Part shown: positions 41,577 through 47,977 of the stretch, in pieces | How the letters are laid out: each line of letters begins with the position of its first letter | Numbering within the stretch: the stretch's first letter is position 1 | Assembly (NCBI GenBank): GCA_035455265.1 | Contig: DATIFK010000149.1 | Location: forward strand, 1-47,977 | Direction of reading: 5' to 3' | Source: MGOM01 sp035455265 | Lineage (GTDB): Bacteria; Chloroflexota; Anaerolineae; Anaerolineales; E44-bin32 | DNA length: 47,977 nucleotides | Position numbers and translations under genes: made by a program | Notes under the pieces: generated by a model | Database searches by the model: none | Told to the model about the DNA's origin: nothing | Seen by the model: only the letters and a program-made list of their open reading frames with translations

Positions 41577-41884
41577 TGCTGATCCACTCCCATGGCTGCG
41601 GCCGCCACGCCGCGCTTGCGAGCTTCCTTCCGCAGAACGCCGATGACCGCCGGGACGTCGATATCGGCCTGGCAGGTGGGCCGGCGGCGAATCAAGGTCT
41701 CACAGCACCACAGGCTGGGGCTGGAGAGCACGGCGACATCGTCGACGGCGGCGGCCCGCATGATCTCGCCGAAGGTGAGATCCATCCCTTCGGCCCACAA
41801 CCCGTCACACAGGTGACAGGCCTGGCAGGCGCGGACATCCTGCCCGGTAGCGGCGCGAACGACGGCGGCCAGCGGTGCGCTCAT
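41573..41884 (-). CDS. Short, degenerate HdrC-like protein
   Basis: A 103-residue protein. It has CQACHLCDGLWAEGMDL near residue 20 where HdrC has its first CxxCxxCxxxCP cluster site, and WCCETLIRRRPTCQADIDVPAVIGVLR near residue 59 where HdrC has WxCxxCxxCxxxCPxxVDxPxxI. The spacing and flanks fit the HdrC fold, but several ligand cysteines are missing, so at most one incomplete cluster seems possible. The ATG at 41884 overlaps the stop of the HdrC-HdrB fusion as ATGA, and the end overlaps cooC. It may be a structural or regulatory remnant of an HdrC duplicate, or bind a different cofactor. Confidence 0.75.
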   Translation of the reverse strand: MSAPLAAVVRAATGQDVRACQACHLCDGLWAEGMDLTFGEIMRAAAVDDVAVLSSPSLWCCETLIRRRPTCQADIDVPAVIGVLRKEARKRGVAAAAMGVDQH

Positions 41885-43275
41885 ACGACACCTCTCGACG
41901 ATAACACAGGACGCGGATCGACCAGATTTCGTTCGAGCGCAGCGTGTTCCTTGAGGCCCAATGCCAGGGCCATCAACTGCGTGAAGTACAGGACCGGCAT
42001 CGGGGCGGCGGCGTCCATGTGCATCTGGCGGCCGTCCAGGTTGGAGTGGCACAGCGGGCAAGCCACGGCGACGACGTCGGCTCCGCGGGCGCGGGCGTTG
42101 TCCAGAATGGCCTGGCTCATCTCGAGGACGATCTCGGTGTTGGTCAATGCAAGAGAGGCACCGCAGCAGGCGACCTTGGAGTCCCACGGTACCGGTTCAG
42201 CCCCCAAGGCTCGCATCAACCGGTCCATCGCCATCGGGTACTCGGCCTCGGTGGCACCCGTCACGGCCGGCGGGCGGGTGAGCAGGCAGCCGTAGTAGCA
42301 GGCGACCTTGAGGCCGGCCAGCGGCTTCTGCACGCGGCCGGCGATCGCCTCCCAGCCCACGCGCTCCTGCAGCAGGTCGAGCAGCGACAGCACGGCAATG
42401 CCGTCGTGGAAGTCGACGCCCAGGTCGGTCTCCAGCTCCTCCTTGAGGTGGGCATCGCGACGCAACTCGCGGACGGCGGAGCGGAAGCGGTTGAAGCACG
42501 CGGCGCAGGGCAGCGCCACTTCATCGAAACCCTGCTGCTGGAGCATGAGCAGGCTGGTCAAGGGCATGCGGACCGCCTCCCGCTCATCGACGCGATGGGC
42601 CGGCGTCGAGCCGCAGCAAATCCAGCCTTCCGGTTCGACCGGGGTCAGGTCGAGCGATTCGAGGACGGCCCGCGCCGATCGGTCGAACTCGGCCGCCATC
42701 GAATGCAACGAGCAGCCCGGGAAGTAACCGACCTCCCGCTCGGGGCGCGGCTGCGCCTGGGCATCGGCGCGCAACTTTCTGCGGCGGACAAACTCCGGCA
42801 CGATGCGGACCTTGCCGCGCCGGAACATCTCCAGCCCCATGTCGATGTCCTTGAAGGGGTGGCCGGTACGCAGGTTCATCTCGGCCATCAGCCCCAGTTC
42901 ATAGGAGCGCCCGAGGATGTCGACGTCGCGCAGGAAGACCTTGTGGAACAGGGCGACTTCGGGAACCTTCGGCTTGATGCCGCGCTGCATCGCTTCACTG
43001 ACCAGGAAGTCCATCACCCGGGCGATATCGATCCCCTGCGGGCAGCGCGTCGTGCACGTCTGGCACGAGGCACACAGCCATGGGGTGCGGCTGTCGAAGA
43101 GACGGTCCTCCATGCCGAGCTGGGCAGCGCGCAGGACCTGATTGGGCGCCAGGTCGAAGTGCTCCGCCAGCGGGCACCCCGACGTGCATTTGACGCACTG
43201 GTAGCACAGGTAGACGTTCTCGCCCGTCGCGTCCCGGATTCGTTCCGCCAGTGCGGTGCTCAACTCGGTGGCCAT
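41881..43275 (-). CDS. hdrCB: Heterodisulfide reductase HdrC-HdrB fusion
   Basis: A 464-residue protein. Residues 1-100 are HdrC: CYQCVKCTSGCP and CASCQTCTTRCPQGIDI hold two [4Fe-4S] clusters. Residues about 180-440 are HdrB with two CCG domains (GCSLHSM...WICCGS...PCAAC and GCLLTRP...VACCGAS...CPLCHSN), the ligands of two noncubane clusters. In methanogens this pair reduces heterodisulfide; in acetogens the homologues sit in a complex with MetFV whose HdrB acceptor is unclear. The ATG at 43275 follows GTGAGGCGGCC, 7 nt after metF. Confidence 0.93.
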   Translation of the reverse strand: MATELSTALAERIRDATGENVYLCYQCVKCTSGCPLAEHFDLAPNQVLRAAQLGMEDRLFDSRTPWLCASCQTCTTRCPQGIDIARVMDFLVSEAMQRGIKPKVPEVALFHKVFLRDVDILGRSYELGLMAEMNLRTGHPFKDIDMGLEMFRRGKVRIVPEFVRRRKLRADAQAQPRPEREVGYFPGCSLHSMAAEFDRSARAVLESLDLTPVEPEGWICCGSTPAHRVDEREAVRMPLTSLLMLQQQGFDEVALPCAACFNRFRSAVRELRRDAHLKEELETDLGVDFHDGIAVLSLLDLLQERVGWEAIAGRVQKPLAGLKVACYYGCLLTRPPAVTGATEAEYPMAMDRLMRALGAEPVPWDSKVACCGASLALTNTEIVLEMSQAILDNARARGADVVAVACPLCHSNLDGRQMHMDAAAPMPVLYFTQLMALALGLKEHAALERNLVDPRPVLSSRGVV

Positions 43276-43282
43276 GGCCGCC

Positions 43283-44314
43283 TCACGCTGCCGCCGGCAC
43301 GGGCGCCGGCTCCGGGCGGGGCAGCAGGCCGGCGCCCTCGACGATCGGCCGCACGGCCTCCTCCCATTCGATGGCCATCAGGTGCACGCCGGAGACGCCT
43401 TCGATCTGGCGCACCTGCTGCACGAGCTCGATGGCGATCTTGATTCCCTCGGCCCGCCAGGCGGCATTGCGGCCCTTCTTGTCCTCCTTGTCGATCCCCT
43501 CGGCGGCGGCCGTCATGCGATCGACAAACTCATTGGGCACGTCGAGGCCGGGGACTTCGTCGCGCATGTACTTGGCCATCCCCGGCGACTTGAGGGGTCC
43601 GATCCCCGCCAACAGGTAGACCTCTTTGTGCGTGCCCTGCTTCCGCACCAACTCCATGAATTCGGCGAAGCGCGCCGTGTTGTAGATCAGCTGGGTCTGG
43701 ATGAAGTTGGCGCCGGCCTTGACCTTCTTCGCCAGGCGCAGCGGGCGCCACTCGAAAGGATCGCCGAAGGGGTTGGCGGCGGCGCCGACGAAGAAGCGCG
43801 GCTCCTGGCCTTTGATCTCGTCGCCGCACTGGAACTTGTGCTCGTCCCGCAGGCCCACGGCCATCTGGATGAGCTGCATCGAATCGAGGTCGTGGACGTT
43901 CTTGGCCATGGGATGGTTGCCGAAGGATTGATGGTCGCCGGTCAGGCACAGCAGGTTGCGCAGACCAAGGGCATACGCCCCGAGCATATCGGACTGCATC
44001 GCCAGGCGGTTGCGGTCGCGGCAGGTCATCTGGGCGATCGGCTCGAGGCCCTCCTGGAGCGCCAGGACGGCCGCGCCGATGCTCGACATGCGCACGATGG
44101 CCGTCTGGTTGTCGGTGATGTTGACGGCATCGACGACCCCGCGCAGCACCTTGGCCTTCTTGCGGATCACCTCGGGGTCGGCGTTCTGGGGCGGCCCGAG
44201 CTCGGCGGTGACGGCGAAGTTGCCTTCGCGCAGGACGCGCTCGAGGCGTGAACCGGATCTGAAACCGTCCCTTCCGCTCTCGCTCGAGGGATCCTGATTG
44301 GTGGAAGTCTCCAT
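43283..44314 (-). CDS. metF: Methylenetetrahydrofolate reductase-like protein MetF
   Basis: A 343-residue TIM-barrel protein. Typical words: AVTAELGPPQNADPE, DAVNITDNQTAIVRMSS, QMTCRDRNRLAMQSDMLGAYALGLRNLLCLTGDH, FFVGAAANPF, KVKAGANFIQTQLIYN. It reduces methylene-THF to methyl-THF using flavin, in the methyl branch of the Wood-Ljungdahl pathway. The family name MetF fits the larger subunit that pairs with MetV. The ATG at 44314 has AGGAGGGTGGCC upstream and lies 10 nt after metV. Confidence 0.92.
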   Translation of the reverse strand: METSTNQDPSSESGRDGFRSGSRLERVLREGNFAVTAELGPPQNADPEVIRKKAKVLRGVVDAVNITDNQTAIVRMSSIGAAVLALQEGLEPIAQMTCRDRNRLAMQSDMLGAYALGLRNLLCLTGDHQSFGNHPMAKNVHDLDSMQLIQMAVGLRDEHKFQCGDEIKGQEPRFFVGAAANPFGDPFEWRPLRLAKKVKAGANFIQTQLIYNTARFAEFMELVRKQGTHKEVYLLAGIGPLKSPGMAKYMRDEVPGLDVPNEFVDRMTAAAEGIDKEDKKGRNAAWRAEGIKIAIELVQQVRQIEGVSGVHLMAIEWEEAVRPIVEGAGLLPRPEPAPVPAAA

Positions 44315-44324
44315 GGCCACCCTC

Positions 44325-45011
44325 CTACTCCGAAACCTCGGCCGCCAACCGCAGGTCCTCGCGGGTGATGCGGCGCGGGCCTCCATCGCGGCTGGTCGAC
44401 CAATTCTTGGCCGGCTGAATCTCGAGCAGCAGATGCAATCGGTTCTGCGCCTTGAGGCGGTCGTAGATCAGCTGCCAGGCGCACGGCGTGTCATGGCCGA
44501 TCTCGCACCGGCCGTCCTGCGAGCCGCCGCATGGGCCGTTGAGGAGCTGCTTGGCGCAACGGGCGATCGGGCAGATGCCCCCCGTCAGACCGAGGATGCA
44601 CGAGCCGCAGGCCGCGCAGCGTTCCTCCCACACCCCCTGCTCCGTCGGCAGCCCCAGGAAGCTCGTGTTGAGCCCGGGGACGACGATGGCTTCGGGGAAG
44701 CGTTCGGCCAGCGCCTGGACGCCGATGCCGCAGCCGAGGGAGAGAACGATGTCCGCCTGGCGAACCGACTCGGCCAGGGGATCGATGTACTCCCACTCGC
44801 ACTGTCGCTGGACGGTCTGGTGGGTCACGTCCTTGGGCTGGCCGTCGATGCGCGTCGCCATGCGCAGGGAGGTGGCCAGAATGCCGGCCTCCTTCTCGCC
44901 GCCGGCGAAGCACACCGTGACGCACGTGCCGCAGCCGACGACGAGCACCTTCTCGGCTTCGCCCAGCAAACCTTTGATCTCTTCGAAGGGCTTCTGTTCA
45001 GCGATGATCAT
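44325..45011 (-). CDS. metV: MetV, zinc/iron-sulfur partner of MetF
   Basis: A 228-residue cysteine-rich protein of the methylene-THF reductase C-terminal family. Residues near 25-40 read VVGCGTCVTVCFAGGEKEAG; near 90, LSLGCGIGVQ; and near 130-165, ERCAACGSCILG...CPIARCAK...GPCGGSQDGRCE. MetV connects MetF with HdrA or MvhD in the acetogen complex. The start ATG 45011 has GGAGGTACGC upstream. A repeat of about 200 nt separates it from mvhD, but the order still fits one functional cluster. Confidence 0.92.
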   Translation of the reverse strand: MIIAEQKPFEEIKGLLGEAEKVLVVGCGTCVTVCFAGGEKEAGILATSLRMATRIDGQPKDVTHQTVQRQCEWEYIDPLAESVRQADIVLSLGCGIGVQALAERFPEAIVVPGLNTSFLGLPTEQGVWEERCAACGSCILGLTGGICPIARCAKQLLNGPCGGSQDGRCEIGHDTPCAWQLIYDRLKAQNRLHLLLEIQPAKNWSTSRDGGPRRITREDLRLAAEVSE

Positions 45012-45071
45012 GCGTACCTCCAGGGTATTGGCGTGTCCGCCAACCCAGAACCCTCTGGTTGAGATTGTTGT

Positions 45072-45197
45072 TTCACCCCCACCCCTGCCTTCCCCCTGGC
45101 AGCGAGGCGCGATCCCACAACGGACCCTCGTCCCCCTCGCCGCCAAGCCGTCGACTCGGGAAATCCCGTTCGCAGGCGGAGAGGGGGCAGGGGGTGA
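45072..45197. repeat. Imperfect palindromic repeat between mvhD and metV
   Basis: The ends TCACCCCCACCCCTGCC (from 45072) and GGCAGGGGGTGAG (to about 45197) are inverted copies of each other, so the 125-nt unit could fold as one long hairpin. Units with CACCCCCTGCC ends are common dispersed repeats in GC-rich genomes. It contains no gene. Confidence 0.65.
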
Positions 45198-45212
45198 GGT
45201 GCAAGTGGTTCG

Positions 45213-45677
45213 TCATGAGGGCGGCGCTCCGTCCGGCGCGGCCGCGGTGGCGTGAATGGGCGGGTACAGCGGGCTCGGGCCGAGGGCGCGGATCTGCTCG
45301 GTGATCCGGGCCGCCGCGTCGGCAAACTGCCGCCCCATGGCCGAGGACATGTTGACCATCTCGATCCGCCCCGGTTCGAGGCCGACCCGCGACAGCAGTT
45401 CCTGAATCCGGCCGACGCGGCGGCGTGCGTTCAGATTGCCGGCGCGGAAGTGACAGTCGCCCTCCAGGCAGCCGGCCACCATGACGCCGTCAGCCCCATG
45501 CTCGAAGGCATGCAGCACTTCCAGCGGATCCAGCCGGCCGGTGCAGGGGAGCTCGACGATGCGAGTCTCGGCCGGATAGCGCAGCCTCAACACGCCGGCC
45601 AGGTCGGCGGCGGCATAGGCGCAGTAGTGGCAGCAGTAGGCGACGATGTGCAGCGGGCGTTCCGCCACGGTGTTCAC
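45213..45677 (-). CDS. mvhD: MvhD/FrhD-like [2Fe-2S] electron-transfer subunit
   Basis: A 154-residue protein with YCCHYCAYAAADLAG near residue 14, ELPCTGRLDPLEVLHAFEHGADGV near 43, GCLEGDCHFRAGNLNARRRV near 69 and VNMSSAMG near 109, the family motifs and [2Fe-2S] cysteines of MvhD. It transfers electrons between HdrA and a hydrogenase or dehydrogenase. GTG at 45677 overlaps the hdrA stop (GTGA). It ends in a Pro/Ala-rich tail. With hdrA it forms the first part of the operon. Confidence 0.94.
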   Translation of the reverse strand: MNTVAERPLHIVAYCCHYCAYAAADLAGVLRLRYPAETRIVELPCTGRLDPLEVLHAFEHGADGVMVAGCLEGDCHFRAGNLNARRRVGRIQELLSRVGLEPGRIEMVNMSSAMGRQFADAAARITEQIRALGPSPLYPPIHATAAAPDGAPPS

Positions 45678-47977
45678 CTCGCCTCCCCGACCGCCGGCTC
45701 AGCGAACAGAGACATCACCTGCTGTTCCACCTGATGATGGCGATAGTGAAGCAGCTCGATGGCGCCCGCCGGGCACTCGCCGACGCAGGTGCCGCAGCCC
45801 TGGCAGATGGTCGGCTCGATGTAGGCGGTGCCCATCGTCCCGCCGATGCCGACTCGCGCGGCATCGACGACCGGGATTCCGAGCGGACAGACTCGGACGC
45901 ACGTCAGGCATCCGACGCAGGCGGCCTCGTTGACCATCGCCACGACCCCGCCGGAACTCAACGTCGGCCGGGCCAAGATCGTCGCCGCCCGCGAGGCGGC
46001 TGCCTGGGCCTGCGCCAAGGACTCATCGAGCAGCTTCGGGTAGTGAGCCGCGCCGGCAAGGTAGATGCCGCTGTTGGCGAATTCCACCGGTCGCAGCTTG
46101 ACATGCGCCTCGAGGAACCACCCGTCGGCATCGACCGGGACTTTCAGCGTCGTCGCCAGGTGGCGGCTGCCCTCCGAGGGGACCATGGGCATCGACAACA
46201 CCACCAGGTCGGCGTCGATCGCCATCGTCTCGCCGGAGGCGCCGTCCCAGGCGGTGACCCGCACGCCGGGGCCCTGACGCGAAACGTCCACGTGCGGCTT
46301 GTGGTCTTCGTCGTAACGCATGAACACCACGCCGCGGGAACGTGCCTGCGTATACAACCGCTCCTTGAAGCCATAGGTGCGCATGTCCCGATAGAGAACG
46401 ACGACCTCGGAGGCCGGGTGGAGATCCTTCAATCGCAGGGCGTTCTTGAGGGCCGTGGCGCAGCAGGTCCGCGCGCAAGTCTGTTCGGCGGGCCCGACGC
46501 ATTGGATCATGACCACGCGTCGAGGTCCGCGTGAGCCGTCCGCTGTCGATGACAGCCGGGCTTCGAATTCCTGCTGGGTGAGGATGCGCGCGTCGGTCCC
46601 GTAGCCGTACTCCGGCCCGCGATACTCCTGGGCGCCGACGGCCACCACCAGGACGCTGTGGCCGATGCTATCGTCAGGTTGGTTCGTGCGGCGGATGCGG
46701 CTGGTGAAGTTGCCGACGAACCCGTGGACGTCCTCCACCTCCGCCTCGAGGTGGAGCGTGATTCGCGGATGGGCGGTCACGCGCCCCTCGAGGTCGGCGA
46801 GCAGGCGTTGCGGGTCAGGGGCCGGCGAGCCGTCGGATGGCGGCAGCAGCGTGTGGATGTGGCGCAGGTTGCCGCCGAGCTTCGGCTCACGTTCCACCAG
46901 ATGGACGGCGTAGCCTTGGTCGGCCAGGGTCAGGCAGGCGGTCATGCCGGCCGGCCCGCCGCCGATGACCAGCGCCGCCTCAGCCACGGCGACGGTCTGC
47001 CGCGTCAAGGGCTCGAGCGTCACCGTGCGGGCGACAGCCATGCGCACCAGGTCCTTGGCTTTGGCGGTGGCTGCCTGGCGGTCCTCCGAATGGACCCACG
47101 AACACTGGTTGCGGATGTTGGCCATCGTCAGCAGGAACTCGTTCAGCCCCGCCTGGCGCAGGACGTCCTGGAATAGGGGAGCATGAGTGAGAGGCGTGCA
47201 CGAGGCGACGACGACACGGTTGAGGTTGTGCTCGGCGATTCGCCGTTGGATCGTCGCCGTGCTGTCCTGCGAGCAGGCGTAGAGCAGATGATCGGCGTGG
47301 ACGACGCCTGGTAGATGCGAGGCGTAGGCGGTCACATCCGGCACGTCGAGGAAGCCGGCGATATTCGACCCGCAATGGCACACGAAAACGCCGAGGCGTG
47401 GTTCCTCTTGGGTGATCGCACGTTCGGGCGGATACTCGACGAATCGCGCCAGTCGGCCGCGGGATGGAGCGAGCAGCGCCGAAGCGGCCGCCGCCGCACC
47501 GGAGGCGTCGATGACGGACTCCGGGATGTCCTTGGGTTCGCGGAAGGGGCCGGCGGCGTAGATGCCGGGGCGGGAGGTCTCCAGGGGCTGGAACAGGGCG
47601 GTGTGGCAGAAGCCGTAGTCGTCGAGCTCGACGCCCAGATCGCGCCCGAGGCGCCGCACCGGCTCGGAGATCTCCATGCCGACGGACAGCACCACCAGAT
47701 CGAAAGAGTCAGTGGTGAGTGGTGAGTGGTCAGTGGTCAGTTCTTTCTCACCACTGGCCCCTGGCCACTGACCACTAGCATAACGAACGAAGAGGTCGTG
47801 ACTCTCGGGATCCTCGCGCAGAGCGGAGATTCGGCAGCGTGTGTACTGGATGCCGTACTGTTCGCGGGCGCGCTGGTAGTAGGCTTCGTAGCCCTTGGAG
47901 AAGGCGCGCATGTCCATCATGAAGACATGGACGGAGGTCTCAGGGTCGTGTTCGCGCGCCATGACGGCTTCTTTGGC
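45674..47977 (-). CDS. hdrA: Heterodisulfide reductase subunit A (duplicated HdrA), 5' end cut by window edge
   Basis: 767 residues are visible; the N terminus lies beyond the right edge. The order shows a double HdrA: residues 1-165 are the second half of a first HdrA unit, then FVCHCGSNIAGFLDV near 193 starts a second unit with VIGGGPAGMTACLTLADQG near 340 (FAD binding), CVGPAEQTCARTCC near 490, and two [4Fe-4S] ferredoxin motifs at the end (CVGCLTCVRVCP and CQGCGTCVGECP). HdrA is the flavin-based electron bifurcation site. A heptad array is translated in frame near residues 65-92, in a surface loop before DLVVLSVG. The stop overlaps the mvhD start. Confidence 0.93.
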   Translation of the reverse strand, partial: AKEAVMAREHDPETSVHVFMMDMRAFSKGYEAYYQRAREQYGIQYTRCRISALREDPESHDLFVRYASGQWPGASGEKELTTDHSPLTTDSFDLVVLSVGMEISEPVRRLGRDLGVELDDYGFCHTALFQPLETSRPGIYAAGPFREPKDIPESVIDASGAAAAASALLAPSRGRLARFVEYPPERAITQEEPRLGVFVCHCGSNIAGFLDVPDVTAYASHLPGVVHADHLLYACSQDSTATIQRRIAEHNLNRVVVASCTPLTHAPLFQDVLRQAGLNEFLLTMANIRNQCSWVHSEDRQAATAKAKDLVRMAVARTVTLEPLTRQTVAVAEAALVIGGGPAGMTACLTLADQGYAVHLVEREPKLGGNLRHIHTLLPPSDGSPAPDPQRLLADLEGRVTAHPRITLHLEAEVEDVHGFVGNFTSRIRRTNQPDDSIGHSVLVVAVGAQEYRGPEYGYGTDARILTQQEFEARLSSTADGSRGPRRVVMIQCVGPAEQTCARTCCATALKNALRLKDLHPASEVVVLYRDMRTYGFKERLYTQARSRGVVFMRYDEDHKPHVDVSRQGPGVRVTAWDGASGETMAIDADLVVLSMPMVPSEGSRHLATTLKVPVDADGWFLEAHVKLRPVEFANSGIYLAGAAHYPKLLDESLAQAQAAASRAATILARPTLSSGGVVAMVNEAACVGCLTCVRVCPLGIPVVDAARVGIGGTMGTAYIEPTICQGCGTCVGECPAGAIELLHYRHHQVEQQVMSLFAEPAVGEAR
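47707..47780. repeat. Heptad repeat array 7, inside hdrA
   Basis: Units GTCAGTG, GTGAGTG, GTGAGTG, GTCAGTG, GTCAGTT are followed by a short centre and reverse units ACCACTG, GCCCCTG, GCCACTG, ACCACTA. The arms pair as a hairpin. The frame of hdrA stays open across it, giving about 25 residues rich in Gly, Ser, Thr and Asp. Confidence 0.88.

Overview
This is a GC-rich (roughly two-thirds G+C), gene-dense bacterial window of 48 kb with about 47 supportable protein genes. I see no tRNA, rRNA, CRISPR array, transposase or phage gene. Several traits together suggest an uncultured Chloroflexota-like (Anaerolineae-type) anaerobe or facultative anaerobe: a split cytochrome b6-type complex with a Rieske protein, many multiheme cytochromes, an E1 alpha/beta fusion, a CruF-type carotenoid hydratase, and a Wood-Ljungdahl-type HdrABC-MvhD-MetVF cluster with CooC. 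That assignment is inference; no phylogenetic marker was compared.

Layout. (1) 1-11.4 kb, minus strand: a respiratory island. Read in transcription order it holds an octaheme cytochrome, a Tat-exported four-cluster ferredoxin and an NrfD/PsrC membrane subunit (11.4-8.3 kb). Next comes a translationally coupled run of a small membrane protein, a nine-heme cytochrome, a cytochrome b561-like protein, a second nine-heme cytochrome, and a second b561-like protein fused to a monoheme domain, followed by a nine-motif NapC-like cytochrome (8.06-1.67 kb). Last are Rieske, cytochrome b and subunit IV (1.4-0 kb, running off the edge). About 36 c-type heme sites are encoded here. (2) 12.0-20.7 kb, plus strand and divergent from the island: a complete cytochrome c maturation operon, ccmE-F-H-G, a CcmI-like protein, a diheme lipoprotein, then ccmA-B-C and a CcmD-like protein. 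It would supply the heme ligation needed by region 1. CcmE is the CxxxY variant although a CcmH is present.

(3) 20.9-33.0 kb: mixed housekeeping and metabolic genes: a CruF-like protein, a nucleoside deoxyribosyltransferase/deoxynucleoside kinase fusion with a long structured leader, an EamA transporter, a hypothetical protein, a two-subunit class I fumarase (minus strand), a TIG-like surface protein, an E1 alpha/beta fusion, MutS2, a small membrane protein and Tag glycosylase. (4) 33.2-39.1 kb: a complete NiFe-hydrogenase maturation operon hypA-B-F-C-D-E ending in a clear intrinsic terminator; no hydrogenase structural gene is in the window. (5) 39.3-40.8 kb: a membrane sensor with a GAF-like end and no output domain. 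(6) 48-40.8 kb, minus strand: hdrA (cut by the window edge), mvhD, metV, metF, an hdrC-hdrB fusion, a degenerate hdrC-like gene and cooC. This matches the electron-bifurcating methylene-THF reductase complex described in Moorella and implies a Wood-Ljungdahl pathway.

The most unusual non-genic signal is a family of seven arrays built on a 7-nt period (CCAGTNN on one arm, its complement NNACTGG on the other). Most loci form large imperfect hairpins. Six of the seven abut a stop codon, and the seventh lies in frame inside hdrA. A second dispersed repeat (44 nt, 43 identical) sits directly upstream of two start codons in opposite orientations. GC-rich hairpin or palindromic repeats also form the signal-peptide end of CcmH and lie between mvhD and metV.
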